Below the pieces are notes generated by a model, which had not been told where the DNA came from, ran no database searches, and saw only the letters and a program-made list of their open reading frames with translations. A stretch of DNA of 64,000 nucleotides from Mesobacillus subterraneus. Its GTDB lineage: Bacteria > Bacillota > Bacilli > Bacillales > Cytobacillaceae. Both the position numbers and the translations under genes were made by a program. The stretch lies in the NCBI RefSeq assembly GCF_003937825.1, contig NZ_RSFW01000001.1, positions 19,384 through 83,383 of the forward strand, given 5' to 3'. This document shows, piece after piece, positions 55,520-64,000 of this stretch (position 1 is the first letter of the stretch; each line of letters starts with the position of its first letter).

Positions 55520-56977
55520 TTACAGTTCAGGTTGTTGTTTATGGAATTCTGTTGCCTGTTCGAACGCGTGGGCAACCTTGTATACAGTGCTTTCATCGAA
55601 ATGGCGTCCGATGATTTGCAGCCCAAGCGGCAAACCTTTATCAAGGCCGCATGGAACGGAGATAGCCGGCACACCTGCCAGGTTGACTGGTATCGTCAGG
55701 ATATCGTTCGCATACATCGTCATCGGATCCCTGGTGTTCTCGCCAATTTTGAACGCCGGCGTTGGGGCAGTCGGCCCAACGATGACATCATATTGTTCAA
55801 ATACGTTTTCAAAGTCCTGCTTGATCAGCGTGCGGACCTTCTGCGCTTTTTTATAATAAGCATCATAATAGCCGGAGCTAAGCGCAAATGTACCAAGCAT
55901 GATACGGCGTTTTACTTCCTCACCGAAACCTTCCTCACGAGTCATTTTGTACATATTGAGCAGGTTCTCAGCGTTCGGTGAACGATAGCCGTAACGGACG
56001 CCGTCAAAACGGGCCAGGTTCGCGGAAGCTTCAGATGATGACAGCAAGTAATATGTGGCCAAAGCATACTTCGAGTGCGGCAGAGAAACCTCTTCCCAAG
56101 TCGCTCCTAGACGTTCGAGGATCACAAGTGCGTCCATTACCGATTTGCGCACTTCTTCATTAACACCCTCGCCAAGATACTCCTTCGGCACAGCAATTCG
56201 CAATCCTTTAATATCACCAGTCAAGGAAGCAGTATAATCAGGAATATCCACGTTTGCGGAAGTCGAATCCATTTTATCGTGACCTGCGATCGCTTTTAAC
56301 AGGAATGCATTGTCTTCTACATTGCGTGTGATTGGCCCGATTTGGTCCAGAGAAGACGCGAACGCAATCAAACCAAAGCGTGAAACAAGCCCATAAGTTG
56401 GCTTCATGCCGACCACTCCGCAGAATGATGCTGGCTGGCGGATCGATCCGCCTGTATCTGAACCAAGCGAGAACAATACTTCACCCGCAGCTACCGACGC
56501 AGCCGAACCGCCCGAAGAACCACCAGGCACACGGTCAAGATTCCACGGGTTGAATGTGTTTTTAAAACCAGAATTCTCATTGGATGAGCCCATTGCGAAC
56601 TCGTCCATGTTCAGCTTGCCGATGGTCACGGTCTCAGCCTGCTTCAGCTTTTGGACCACTGTTGCATCATAGATCGGGTCAAAGTTTTCAAGAATCTTGC
56701 TCGCTGCTGTCGTGCGCAGGCCCTTTGTGACGATATTATCCTTAATGCCGATCGGCAGTCCGTATAACTTGCTTGCTGGCTTGTTCTGGATGACTTTTTC
56801 GTCCAAAGCCTTTGCCGCTGCCCTTGCATTTTCTTCATCTAATGTTAAAAACGCCTGGACCTTGCCTTCAACCTCGCCAATCCGTTTGAAGGATTCGTCG
56901 ACCAGGTCGGATACGCTCAAATCCCTTTTATGTAAAAGCTCATGAAGCTCCGAAATCTTGTGATCAAATAAACTCAT
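55520..56977 (-). CDS. gatA: Asp-tRNA(Asn)/Glu-tRNA(Gln) amidotransferase subunit A
   Basis: This 485-residue amidase-signature enzyme releases ammonia from glutamine for GatB. The catalytic triad is Lys79 (PIGIKDNI), Ser154 ([13 protein letters not shown]) and Ser178 ([13 protein letters not shown]). The length is normal. The stop is 13 bp before the gatB start and its ATG is 11 bp after the gatC stop. It is essential where glutaminyl-tRNA synthetase is absent, as in Bacillus. Confidence 0.97.
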   Translation of the reverse strand: MSLFDHKISELHELLHKRDLSVSDLVDESFKRIGEVEGKVQAFLTLDEENARAAAKALDEKVIQNKPASKLYGLPIGIKDNIVTKGLRTTAASKILENFDPIYDATVVQKLKQAETVTIGKLNMDEFAMGSSNENSGFKNTFNPWNLDRVPGGSSGGSAASVAAGEVLFSLGSDTGGSIRQPASFCGVVGMKPTYGLVSRFGLIAFASSLDQIGPITRNVEDNAFLLKAIAGHDKMDSTSANVDIPDYTASLTGDIKGLRIAVPKEYLGEGVNEEVRKSVMDALVILERLGATWEEVSLPHSKYALATYYLLSSSEASANLARFDGVRYGYRSPNAENLLNMYKMTREEGFGEEVKRRIMLGTFALSSGYYDAYYKKAQKVRTLIKQDFENVFEQYDVIVGPTAPTPAFKIGENTRDPMTMYANDILTIPVNLAGVPAISVPCGLDKGLPLGLQIIGRHFDESTVYKVAHAFEQATEFHKQQPEL

Positions 56978-56988
56978 CGCCGGTCCTC

Positions 56989-57279
56989 CTACTCCATAAT
57001 CCCTGGCACTTTGATTTGTCCATCCTGGTGCTCAGGCGCATTCTTCAAAACTTCTTCGCGTGGCAGTCCCTCTTGGGCACGGTCCTCACGCATGACATTC
57101 TTTATCTCAAGCACATGTGCAGTTGGTTCGACATTGTCTGTATTCAATTCATTCAACTGCTCCGCGTATGTAATAATTTTATCCAGCTGTTCCGTCAGCA
57201 TTTGCGCTTCGTTTTCCGTAATCGCCAATCTCGCCAGGTGCGCTGCATGCTTCACCTGTTCTTCAGAAATCCTTGACAT
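56989..57279 (-). CDS. gatC: Asp-tRNA(Asn)/Glu-tRNA(Gln) amidotransferase subunit C
   Basis: This 96-residue helical subunit wraps around GatA and stabilises the complex. The N-terminal [15 protein letters not shown] and the C-terminal [13 protein letters not shown] region ([30 protein letters not shown]) are typical. It is the first gene of the operon. No clear promoter can be fixed in the 190-bp divergent gap to 57470. Confidence 0.95.
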   Translation of the reverse strand: MSRISEEQVKHAAHLARLAITENEAQMLTEQLDKIITYAEQLNELNTDNVEPTAHVLEIKNVMREDRAQEGLPREEVLKNAPEHQDGQIKVPGIME

Positions 57280-57469
57280 AAAAGCACCTCCATCAAAAAT
57301 CGTCAGACAATAATAATAATGATCATAGCAAAGTTTTCCACGTTAAAGCAATACAAGCCTTGCCATTTGTACCATTTTAACATGAGCAGGTGAAGATCGC
57401 AGAAAATAATCCATACAGCTGCTTTTTTGTAATGGTAAAATATAGATATCACTAATCTGGAGGTCGGAC

Positions 57470-57769
57470 ATGAGAGTAGTTCTGGAACTGTTGCGAATCA
57501 TAGTGGTATTTGCCATCCTGGGGAGCCTCTTAGGATCAATCCTCGGAAAAGCGTACTTGCTGTTGGATGTAAACACAGAACCATTCGAATGGATGGGATT
57601 CATCGCAATCATGCTGCTCTTGTTTGTATTTTACCGGAACAAGCTGCAATTCAGCGGCTGGTATAAAGGGGAAGGACGGGAGAAACTCTCACCTAAGGTA
57701 ACGTGCTCGTTCATTGCGATATCGGCCATTTTGGTCGTTATGGCGCCAGTATTTAGCTACCCATTGTAA
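57470..57769 (+). CDS. Small membrane protein of unknown function
   Basis: This 99-residue protein has three predicted membrane helices (residues ~6-30, 40-58 and 75-96). A short loop reads KLQFSGWYKGEGREKLS. GGAGG lies seven bases before the ATG. It lies 12 bp before a small lipoprotein gene with its own GGAGG site, so the two form a plus-strand pair. Not recognised. Confidence 0.68.
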   Translation: MRVVLELLRIIVVFAILGSLLGSILGKAYLLLDVNTEPFEWMGFIAIMLLLFVFYRNKLQFSGWYKGEGREKLSPKVTCSFIAISAILVVMAPVFSYPL

Positions 57770-57781
57770 TGGAGGATTTAG

Positions 57782-58174
57782 ATGAAAAAAATTCTTTTGT
57801 CAGTGATCTTGCTATTGACCGCCTGCAGCGATCCCTCTCCGCTAAAATCGGATACCGAGGTCAAAATCAATCAGCTGTTCGGTACAAAGTTTGGCCTTGT
57901 CGACCAGATCTATATTAAAGCAGGAGATAAGACATTGACCGTTATGAACCCGGTTGAACTGCTAGCTTTTCTCGAGGATGCCGAGCAAGTAAAAGCTGAG
58001 GAGAAGCCAGGTGATATCAAAATCATTTTAAAGACCTCCGAAGGGATGAAGGAATATAGCAAAGAACAGACTTCAGAAGAGCTGAGTTTTGACACCGAGC
58101 AGGATGTGCTGTGCAATGAAAATCTTTGTTATAAACTGGGGGAAAGTTTTTCCGAGATGATTGAATCGTTCTGA
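57782..58174 (+). CDS. Small lipoprotein of unknown function
   Basis: This 130-residue lipoprotein has the signal MKKILLSVILLLTAC with Cys15. The mature domain contains VDQIYIKAGDKTLTVMNPVELLAFL and IKIILKTSEGMKEYSKEQTSEE, a small alpha/beta pattern. It ends in NENLCYKLGESFSEMIESF. Likely co-transcribed with the membrane protein before it. A convergent terminator follows. The family is not recognised. Confidence 0.7.
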   Translation: MKKILLSVILLLTACSDPSPLKSDTEVKINQLFGTKFGLVDQIYIKAGDKTLTVMNPVELLAFLEDAEQVKAEEKPGDIKIILKTSEGMKEYSKEQTSEELSFDTEQDVLCNENLCYKLGESFSEMIESF

Positions 58175-58181
58175 ACGAATT

Positions 58182-58214
58182 AAAAGCAGTGCATTCCTAA
58201 TGGAAGCACTGCTT
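58182..58214. terminator. Bidirectional terminator between the lipoprotein gene and yueI
   Basis: AGCAGTGC(A)TTCC pairs with GGAA(A)GCACTGCT over four bases, with T-rich ends on both strands. It separates convergent genes. Confidence 0.75.
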
Positions 58215-58218
58215 CTCC

Positions 58219-58659
58219 TTATTTTCCAAACCATTTCGAAAAAAGTCCTTTTTTCTGTTTAGCCATGACAGGATTAATAATAGGGTTAGGTTTGTTGGAA
58301 AGATAGATATCCTCTTTATCAATCGCATAATCATGCGCTAAGACAAGTCCAAGCTCCGAATCATAATCTTTATTTGTGACAATCGTAAACTCAATTCCTC
58401 TTTTTTCAGCCGCTTTGATGTACTCGGATAAGTAAGGATACGAAATATTGCCATTCAGATAAAGGTGAGCCTCCGGGTTCTCATCCATCATCTGCTCAAC
58501 TTGAGGTTCCACTCCCTTTTTCATCACCTGCCCCTGGGTTAAGGCAATGACAACGCGCTCCCTTAAGGTCGTCAGGAATCTCCTTCTCTCATCAGGCTTT
58601 GTCTGCTTAGCCCCATGGATCCCCTGCTGTAAATACTCATCCATTTTGCTGTTGCTCAA
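58219..58659 (-). CDS. yueI: YueI-family protein (DUF1694)
   Basis: This 146-residue cytosolic protein begins SNSKMDEYLQQGIHGAKQTKPDERRRF, closely matching B. subtilis YueI. It contains LRERVVIALTQGQVM and GIEFTIVTNKDYDSELGLVLAHDYAID. DUF1694 proteins have an unknown role. The start is a TTG at 58659 (eight bases after GGGGG), which restores the family N-terminus; the longer frame to 58674 is not needed. In B. subtilis it is next to pncA/pncB. Confidence 0.88.
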   Translation of the reverse strand: MSNSKMDEYLQQGIHGAKQTKPDERRRFLTTLRERVVIALTQGQVMKKGVEPQVEQMMDENPEAHLYLNGNISYPYLSEYIKAAEKRGIEFTIVTNKDYDSELGLVLAHDYAIDKEDIYLSNKPNPIINPVMAKQKKGLFSKWFGK

Positions 58660-59008
58660 CCGATCCACCCCCAACTTATTGCAGCGTTCGTTCAGTGGTT
58701 ACTTTTATAATACCCTTACAATTCTTTAGGAGCTAAAATTCCGCATAGCGCTCGATGACGGACAGTAATCCTGTTTTTAGATGTTCATGTCCCTCCTGGT
58801 CTATACAGAATCAATCTTCCAATAATACTATGTATGTTCCCGCCCAATGGACTGTGCTAGTTTAAGGTTAACCTATTTTCAGCAAAAAAAAACCTTCTCT
58901 GCAGACTGAAGAGAAGGACACAAATAGGAGAATGCAAGGTGAAAAAATCAAAAACCATTATGGTAAATCCCCGCCGTCACCGAACGGATCAGGCGGAGAG
59001 AAAACCCG
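58660..59008. other. Intergenic region upstream of yueI and downstream of aceA
   Basis: Contains the aceA terminator (58883-58917) and otherwise AT-rich DNA. No additional gene, repeat or recognisable site is seen. Confidence 0.6.
58883..58917 (-). terminator. Terminator of aceBA
   Basis: CCTTCTCT pairs with AGAGAAGG over 9 bases, followed on the minus strand by nine T. Confidence 0.88.
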
Positions 59009-60289
59009 TTAGGAAGCTGTGAATTGCGCTTCTTCGGTAGAACCTTTCAGTGCAGTAGTGGACGAAGTGCCTCCGGAGATGACCATTGAGACTTCATCGA
59101 AGTAGCCTGTTCCAACTTCGCGCTGGTGTCTTGTTGCTGTATAGCCGTACTGCTCGCTATCAAACTCTGCCTGCTGCAGCTCGGAGTAAGCAGCCATGCC
59201 GCGCTCCTTGTAGCCGCGTGCCAGCTCGAACATGCTGTGGTTCAAGGCATGGAATCCAGCAAGTGTGACGAATTGGAACTTGTAGCCCATCTTGCCAAGC
59301 TCGACCTGGAACTTCGCGATCGTTTCGTCATCCAGCTTCTTTTTCCAGTTGAACGATGGTGAGCAGTTGTACGCCAATAGCTTGCCAGGATACTTCTCAT
59401 GGATGGCTTCTGCAAAGCGGCGGGCTTCCTCCAGATCCGGCTCGGAAGTTTCGCACCAAACGAGGTCTGCATAAGGAGCATACGCCAAACCTCGGGCAAT
59501 CGCCTGGTCAAGGCCTGGGTTTGTGCGGAAGAATCCTTCCGGTGTCCTTTCACCTGTAATGAATGGCGCATCATATGGGTCCACATCGCTTGTAATCAAA
59601 TCCGCCGCGTTCGCGTCCGTACGGGCAACGATCAGTGTTGGCGTCCCCATGACATCAGCTGCAAGACGAGCTGCAATCAGGTTGCGAACTGCTGTCTGTG
59701 TAGGAAGGAGTACCTTTCCTCCAAGGTGTCCGCATTTCTTTTCAGAAGATAGCTGGTCCTCGAAGTGAACGCCTGCTGCACCTGCCTCGATCATGCCTTT
59801 CATCAATTCGAAAACGTTCAGCTGTCCGCCAAATCCAGCCTCAGCGTCTGCTACGATTGGCGCGAACCAGTCAATCGAGTTGTCTCCCTCCGCATGAGTG
59901 ATCTGATCAGCTCTCTGCAGTGCCTGGTTGATCCGCTTTACCACGGCCGGAACACTGTTTGCAGGATACAAACTCTGGTCAGGATACATGTTTCCGGAAA
60001 GGTTAGCGTCAGCCGCCACTTGCCAGCCGCTCAAGTAAATCGCCTTCAGCCCTGCTTTTACCTGCTGGACAGCCTGGTTGCCGGTAAGCGCACCAAGTGC
60101 ATTGACGAAATCCTCTTCGTTCACAAGCTTCCAAAGCTTTTCTGCGCCTCTGCGTGCAAGTGTATGTTCAATGTCAACCGAACCGCGAAGCTTGATAACG
60201 TCCTCCGCACTGTACGTTCTTTCCACTCCAGCCCATCTGCTATCCAATTCCCAGCTTTCCTGCAATTGCTTTACACGATCTTGAGTCAT
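59009..60289 (-). CDS. aceA: Isocitrate lyase AceA
   Basis: This 426-residue enzyme splits isocitrate into glyoxylate and succinate in the glyoxylate shunt. The signature KKCGHLGG holds catalytic Cys186. Also visible are [20 protein letters not shown] and [12 protein letters not shown]. The length is normal for short bacterial AceA. It follows aceB by 45 bp and shares the promoter upstream of aceB. AGGAGG precedes the ATG. Confidence 0.97.
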   Translation of the reverse strand: MTQDRVKQLQESWELDSRWAGVERTYSAEDVIKLRGSVDIEHTLARRGAEKLWKLVNEEDFVNALGALTGNQAVQQVKAGLKAIYLSGWQVAADANLSGNMYPDQSLYPANSVPAVVKRINQALQRADQITHAEGDNSIDWFAPIVADAEAGFGGQLNVFELMKGMIEAGAAGVHFEDQLSSEKKCGHLGGKVLLPTQTAVRNLIAARLAADVMGTPTLIVARTDANAADLITSDVDPYDAPFITGERTPEGFFRTNPGLDQAIARGLAYAPYADLVWCETSEPDLEEARRFAEAIHEKYPGKLLAYNCSPSFNWKKKLDDETIAKFQVELGKMGYKFQFVTLAGFHALNHSMFELARGYKERGMAAYSELQQAEFDSEQYGYTATRHQREVGTGYFDEVSMVISGGTSSTTALKGSTEEAQFTAS

Positions 60290-60334
60290 TTTTCCGTTCC
60301 TCCTAATGTATGGTTTTATGAAACTAGTAATCTA

Positions 60335-61930
60335 TTAAGCTAACGCCCTGTATCCAGGCAATGTTAAAAACTCTACAAACTCATCATTTAGTATCAGGTT
60401 ATCGAACAGCTCTGACGCCTGTTCAAAGCGGCCATTTGCAAACACAGCGTCGCCGACTTCCTGCTTGATTTTCTCAAGCTCCTCTTCCTTCAGTTGCTGG
60501 TACATCTCGACATTCACCTTGCGGCCGTCATCGAGGACTCCTTTAGGATGGCGAATCCACTGCCATAATTGGGCTCGGGAGATTTCAGCGGTTGCTGCAT
60601 CTTCCATCAGGTTATGGATTGGCGCTGCGCCGCGGCCATTCAGCCAGGAAGCCACATATTGGATGCCGACATTGATGTTCATGCGGACGCCCGCTTCTGT
60701 TATCGTCCCCTCTGGTACAGCGAGCAGGTCAGCTGCTTTTACCTCAATGTCAATCTGCTTGCCGGAGTTGATTTGGTTTGATTCGGGCATTTCCTTATTG
60801 AACGCCTCCAGGGCTACAGGTACCAAGCCTGGATGCGCTACCCACGTGCCATCATGTCCATCGCGTGCTTCACGCTCCTTATCAGCGCGGACCTTTGCGA
60901 ATGCTTCATCGTTGGCCACCGGATCATTTTTGATCGGAATCTGCGCAGCCATTCCTCCCATTGCCGGTGCCTTGCGGCGGTGGCAAGTCTGGATCGTCAG
61001 CAGGGAGTATGACCTCATGAACGGTACCGTCATCGTCACCTGTGAACGATCTGGTAAAATTACATTTTCTTGCGAACGGAGCTTTTTCAGATAGCTGAAA
61101 ATATAATCCCAGCGGCCGCAGTTCAGGCCTGCAGAATGACCTTTCAGTTCATATAGAATTTCATTCATTTCAAACGAAGCGAGAATCGTTTCAATCAAAA
61201 CAGTTGCTTTAATCGTTCCCTGTGGAATGCCGAGTTCATCCTGTGCATAGATGAACACATCATTCCATAGGCGCGCTTCCAGGTGACTCTCCATCTTCGG
61301 AAGGTAGAAATATGGGCCTGTTCCCTGCTCCACCAGCTTTTTCGCATTATGGTAAAAGTACATCGCGAAATCGAATAAGCCGCCTGAAATGGGGTTGCCA
61401 TCGAGCAAAATATGTTTTTCTTCTAGATGCCAGCCTCGAGGGCGAACCATTAAAACAGCTGTTTCTTCGTTCAATTGATACTTTTTCCCTTTAGGATTTT
61501 CAAAGGAAATCGTACGATTGACACCATCTCTCAGGTTGATTTGCCCCTCAACGATTGCTTCCCATGTAGGTGAAGTTGAATCCTCACAGTCGGCCATGAA
61601 AATCTTCGCCCCGGAATTGAGCGCGTTGATGATCATCTTCCTGTCAGTCGGACCAGTGATCTCAACCCTGCGATCCCTCAGGTCCTCCGGCAGCGGTGCA
61701 ATTGTCCATTCACTTTCGCGGATGTGTTTCGTTTCCGGCAAGAAATCAGGAAGCTTCCCCCCATCGATTTCCTTCTGGCGCTTTTCACGGGCCGCCAGCA
61801 ATTCCACCCGGCGCTGGCCAAATCGCCTTTCAAGCTGTTCCACAAAACTTAAAGCCTCTGGTGTCAAAATTTCTTCGTATCCGTTTTTCATGCTGCCTAT
61901 AATTTCAATTCCTGTAGTTTGTGTCGACAT
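60335..61930 (-). CDS. aceB: Malate synthase A (AceB)
   Basis: This 531-residue enzyme condenses glyoxylate with acetyl-CoA to malate. Hallmarks are [33 protein letters not shown] (catalytic Arg region), [36 protein letters not shown] and [35 protein letters not shown]. It is full length for the A isoform. It is the first gene of aceBA. With the acetate transporter it supports growth on C2 compounds and fatty acids. Confidence 0.97.
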   Translation of the reverse strand: MSTQTTGIEIIGSMKNGYEEILTPEALSFVEQLERRFGQRRVELLAAREKRQKEIDGGKLPDFLPETKHIRESEWTIAPLPEDLRDRRVEITGPTDRKMIINALNSGAKIFMADCEDSTSPTWEAIVEGQINLRDGVNRTISFENPKGKKYQLNEETAVLMVRPRGWHLEEKHILLDGNPISGGLFDFAMYFYHNAKKLVEQGTGPYFYLPKMESHLEARLWNDVFIYAQDELGIPQGTIKATVLIETILASFEMNEILYELKGHSAGLNCGRWDYIFSYLKKLRSQENVILPDRSQVTMTVPFMRSYSLLTIQTCHRRKAPAMGGMAAQIPIKNDPVANDEAFAKVRADKEREARDGHDGTWVAHPGLVPVALEAFNKEMPESNQINSGKQIDIEVKAADLLAVPEGTITEAGVRMNINVGIQYVASWLNGRGAAPIHNLMEDAATAEISRAQLWQWIRHPKGVLDDGRKVNVEMYQQLKEEELEKIKQEVGDAVFANGRFEQASELFDNLILNDEFVEFLTLPGYRALA

Positions 61931-61981
61931 TGACTGTCTTCACCCCTTTGTTATAGTACAGTATCAATAACTCTAATATGT

Positions 61982-62009
61982 ATTATATAACAGAGTTTTT
62001 AGATTGCAA
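61982..62009 (-). promoter_or_regulatory. Sigma-A promoter of aceBA
   Basis: On the minus strand TTGCAA (62004-62009) and TATAAT (61982-61987) are 16 bp apart, about 50 bp upstream of the aceB start. The remainder of 61931-62254 shows no gene. Confidence 0.7.
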
Positions 62010-62210
62010 CCAATTTGATAAATTTTTCTGAAAAATTTTTAAGATTGAGGAATTCGTCCTATAAAAATATCTGCAGAAAAAGAGTCTTGAAGATTGATAA
62101 ATCAGGCTTTCGAGGGAGGCAGCAACATGTGAGTTTTGCAAGTAAGATTATTACGGAGGTCCTGCTTGAAAAAAGCTTCCCGACATGAATAGCCCAGGAA
62201 TAACGCCACA

Positions 62211-62242
62211 AAAAAATCCCCCTCTCAAAACGAGAAGGGGAT
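62211..62242 (-). terminator. Terminator of pruA
   Basis: ATCCCC.TCTCG pairs with GAGA.GGGGAT with one mismatch, followed on the minus strand by TTTTTTT. Confidence 0.85.
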
Positions 62243-62254
62243 CCCAAGTCTGTA

Positions 62255-63802
62255 TTAGTACATTTCAGAAGTAGTTTTTGCTTGCATGTGAAGAAGCAGA
62301 TAGTCTGGTCCGCCAGCTTTTGAATCTGTTCCTGACATGTTGAAGCCGCCGAATGGCTGGTATCCTACGATTGCGCCTGTGCAGCCACGGTTGAAGTAAA
62401 GGTTTCCGACATGGAAATCTTCACGAGCTTTCTGGATGTTTTCACGGTTGCGCGTGATCACAGCTCCAGTCAGGCCGTATTCTGTGTTGTTTGCAATTTC
62501 AAGCGCGTGGTCGAAATCCTTCGCTTTTGCGAATGCAACAACTGGTCCAAAGATTTCTTCCTGCATGATGCGAGCTTGTGGATCAACATCAGCAAAGATT
62601 GTTGGCTTGATGAAGAAGCCTTTTGAGCTGTCTCCTTCGCCGCCAGTCATCAAACGGCCTTCCTCTTTACCAATTTCGATGTAGCTCATGATCTTGTCAA
62701 ACGCACCCTTGTCGTTTACAGGACCCATGAATGTGCTTTGATCTGTAGGATCATCAAGCTTCAATTCGTTTGTCAATTCAACGACGCGGTTAAGAACCTG
62801 ATCGTATACATCTTCAACGATGACTGCACGTGAACATGCAGAGCACTTTTGTCCTGAGAATCCGAATGCAGAAGCTGTGATCGCTTGTGCAGCTAATTCA
62901 AGGTCAGCGTCTTTGTCGACAACCATTGTGTCTTTTCCGCCCATTTCAGCGATGACGCGCTTCAGCCAGATTTGGCCTTCGTTCAGCTTTGATGCGCGCT
63001 CGTAAATGCGCAGACCTACGTCACGTGAACCTGTGAAGCTGATGAAACGAGTATCTTTGTGGTCAACAAGGTAGTCGCCCACTTCCGCACCGCTTCCTGG
63101 TACGAAGTTAAGGACGCCTGCAGGAAGACCTGCTTCTTCCATTACTTCAACGAACTTCGCAGCAACGACTGGAGTCGTGGAAGCTGGCTTCAATAGAACA
63201 GTATTGCCCGTTACGATTGCAGCTACTGTTGTACCAGCCATGATCGCCAATGGGAAGTTCCATGGAGAAATGATGACGCCCACTCCAAGAGGAATGTAGT
63301 CATAACGGTTATATTCATTTGGACGGCTGTTTACTGGCATACCGTCTTTGATTTTCAGCATTTGGCGAGCATAGTACTCAAGGAAGTCGATTGCTTCAGC
63401 TGTATCAGCATCTGCCTCATTCCATGGCTTACCAGCTTCTTTTGTCAAAAGCGCTGAGAACTCATGCTTGCGGCGGCGAATGATTGCAGCAGCCTTGAAT
63501 AATACATCTGCACGTGTTTCAGGCTTCACTTTCTTCCAAGTCTTGAACGCTTCAACAGCCGCCTGCATCGCTTTTTCAGCTAGCTCGCGGTTTGCTTTCG
63601 ATACGCGTCCAATAACCTCTTCTTTATTGGATGGGTTGTAAGATACAATCTTATCTTCAGTTGAGATCCTCTCTCCGCCGATCACCAAGTCGTAATCCTG
63701 GCCAAGATAGCCTTCTACAGTCTTCAATCCTGTCAGGTATCCTTCACGGTGTTCCTCATCTTTAAAATTCGTGAAAGGCTCGTGTTTGTATGGCTGAACC
63801 AT
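62255..63802 (-). CDS. pruA: L-glutamate gamma-semialdehyde (1-pyrroline-5-carboxylate) dehydrogenase
   Basis: This 515-residue aldehyde dehydrogenase oxidises P5C semialdehyde to glutamate, the last step of proline and arginine breakdown. Catalytic Glu286 (AEMGGKD) and Cys320 ([10 protein letters not shown]) are visible, with the NAD motif FTGSRDVG. The sequence and length match Bacillus RocA/PruA. AGGAGGGG precedes the ATG. A candidate promoter and a cre-like site lie just upstream. No proline dehydrogenase gene lies in the window. Confidence 0.96.
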   Translation of the reverse strand: MVQPYKHEPFTNFKDEEHREGYLTGLKTVEGYLGQDYDLVIGGERISTEDKIVSYNPSNKEEVIGRVSKANRELAEKAMQAAVEAFKTWKKVKPETRADVLFKAAAIIRRRKHEFSALLTKEAGKPWNEADADTAEAIDFLEYYARQMLKIKDGMPVNSRPNEYNRYDYIPLGVGVIISPWNFPLAIMAGTTVAAIVTGNTVLLKPASTTPVVAAKFVEVMEEAGLPAGVLNFVPGSGAEVGDYLVDHKDTRFISFTGSRDVGLRIYERASKLNEGQIWLKRVIAEMGGKDTMVVDKDADLELAAQAITASAFGFSGQKCSACSRAVIVEDVYDQVLNRVVELTNELKLDDPTDQSTFMGPVNDKGAFDKIMSYIEIGKEEGRLMTGGEGDSSKGFFIKPTIFADVDPQARIMQEEIFGPVVAFAKAKDFDHALEIANNTEYGLTGAVITRNRENIQKAREDFHVGNLYFNRGCTGAIVGYQPFGGFNMSGTDSKAGGPDYLLLHMQAKTTSEMY

Positions 63803-63820
63803 TCCTATCCCCTCCTATGT

Positions 63821-63836
63821 ATTAAAACGTTTACAT
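63821..63836. promoter_or_regulatory. cre-like site between promoter and start of pruA
   Basis: On the minus strand ATGTAAACGTTTTAAT matches the CcpA consensus at 15 of 16 positions (the C of WWWCAW is A). Its place downstream of the -10 region fits roadblock repression. Confidence 0.5.
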
Positions 63837-63844
63837 CCTTACCC

Positions 63845-63874
63845 ATTCTATCATGAGAGTCTCTAAGTGTTCAA
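63845..63874 (-). promoter_or_regulatory. Candidate sigma-A promoter of pruA
   Basis: TTGAAC (63869-63874) and TAGAAT (63845-63850) on the minus strand are 18 bp apart, about 45 bp upstream of the start codon. Confidence 0.5.
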
Positions 63875-63957
63875 TGCCCACGTACTAGCAAGTATTGGAT
63901 TGCGAATTTTCATATATTTTATTATGGCAATATTGTATTTGGGGCTTATTATCGCGT

Positions 63958-63989
63958 TGGTCGATATAATTCCAAATGTGGTCGATATA
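63958..63989. repeat. Two phased TGGTCGATATA repeats at the window edge
   Basis: TGGTCGATATA occurs at 63958-63968 and 63979-63989, 21 bp apart, and the array may continue beyond the window. The spacing matches the TTAAGGAATAT array at 46.7 kb although the sequence differs. Confidence 0.6.
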
Positions 63990-64000
63990 TTTAAAAATGT

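Overview
This window is chromosomal DNA from a low-to-mid GC, endospore-former-type Bacillota, most likely a Bacillaceae genus near Bacillus/Mesobacillus. The basis is the strong AGGAGG ribosome binding sites, TTG and GTG starts, CcpA-type cre sites, and a gene set with close Bacillus counterparts (lutABC/lutR, gatCAB, dgkB, rlmCD, pncA/pncB, yueI, aceA/aceB, pruA). I saw no rRNA, tRNA, CRISPR array, prophage or transposase. Almost all genes are on the minus strand.

Layout. 0-1.7 kb: the tail of a PepSY protein and a tandem pair of related proteins of unknown function. 1.7-7.2 kb: lactate module lctP-lutR-lutA-lutB-lutC, with a palindrome upstream of lctP that matches the LutR operator. 7.2-9.5 kb: katG. 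10.4-21.1 kb: a sugar island with a ChvE-type ABC transporter (binding protein, ATPase, permease), a three-gene sensing operon (membrane-anchored binding protein, histidine kinase, AraC-type response regulator), a second sugar-binding lipoprotein and a Gfo/Idh/MocA dehydrogenase. 21.4-31.1 kb: sstT, a dihydrouridine synthase and single accessory genes (DUF2975, acetate transporter, DUF429, Nif3-like, Fpg-like glycosylase, GNAT, DUF1203, Ada-like). Four short scars here resemble the 3' end of rlmD. 31.1-32.5 kb: rlmD. 32.5-37.3 kb: lipoproteins and an orphan Opp-type permease pair. 37.4-37.9 kb: a strict 52-bp tandem array of hairpins. 38-43.3 kb: recQ, a PAS histidine kinase and two STAS-domain proteins. 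43.4-47.8 kb: LD-carboxypeptidase, the NAD salvage pair pncA/pncB, and dgkB. 48.1-51.5 kb (plus strand): plsY, a proline symporter and a membrane-anchored unknown. 51.6-53.9 kb: an unknown cluster with two related proteins around a small acidic one. 54-57.3 kb: gatCAB. 57.5-58.7 kb: two small envelope proteins and yueI. 59-63.8 kb: glyoxylate shunt aceB-aceA and pruA.

Metabolically the window favours alternative carbon: lactate, acetate (transporter plus glyoxylate shunt), proline (symporter plus P5C dehydrogenase) and sugars. One perfect and two near-perfect cre sites lie before the sugar, acetate and P5C genes.

Non-coding structure is rich. It includes an 11-copy ~25-bp repeat often sitting exactly at stop codons, a 245-bp MITE-like element plus a remnant, a ~118-bp element, the 52-bp hairpin array, 20-21-bp phased repeats, and two genes whose only sensible start codon is ATT.
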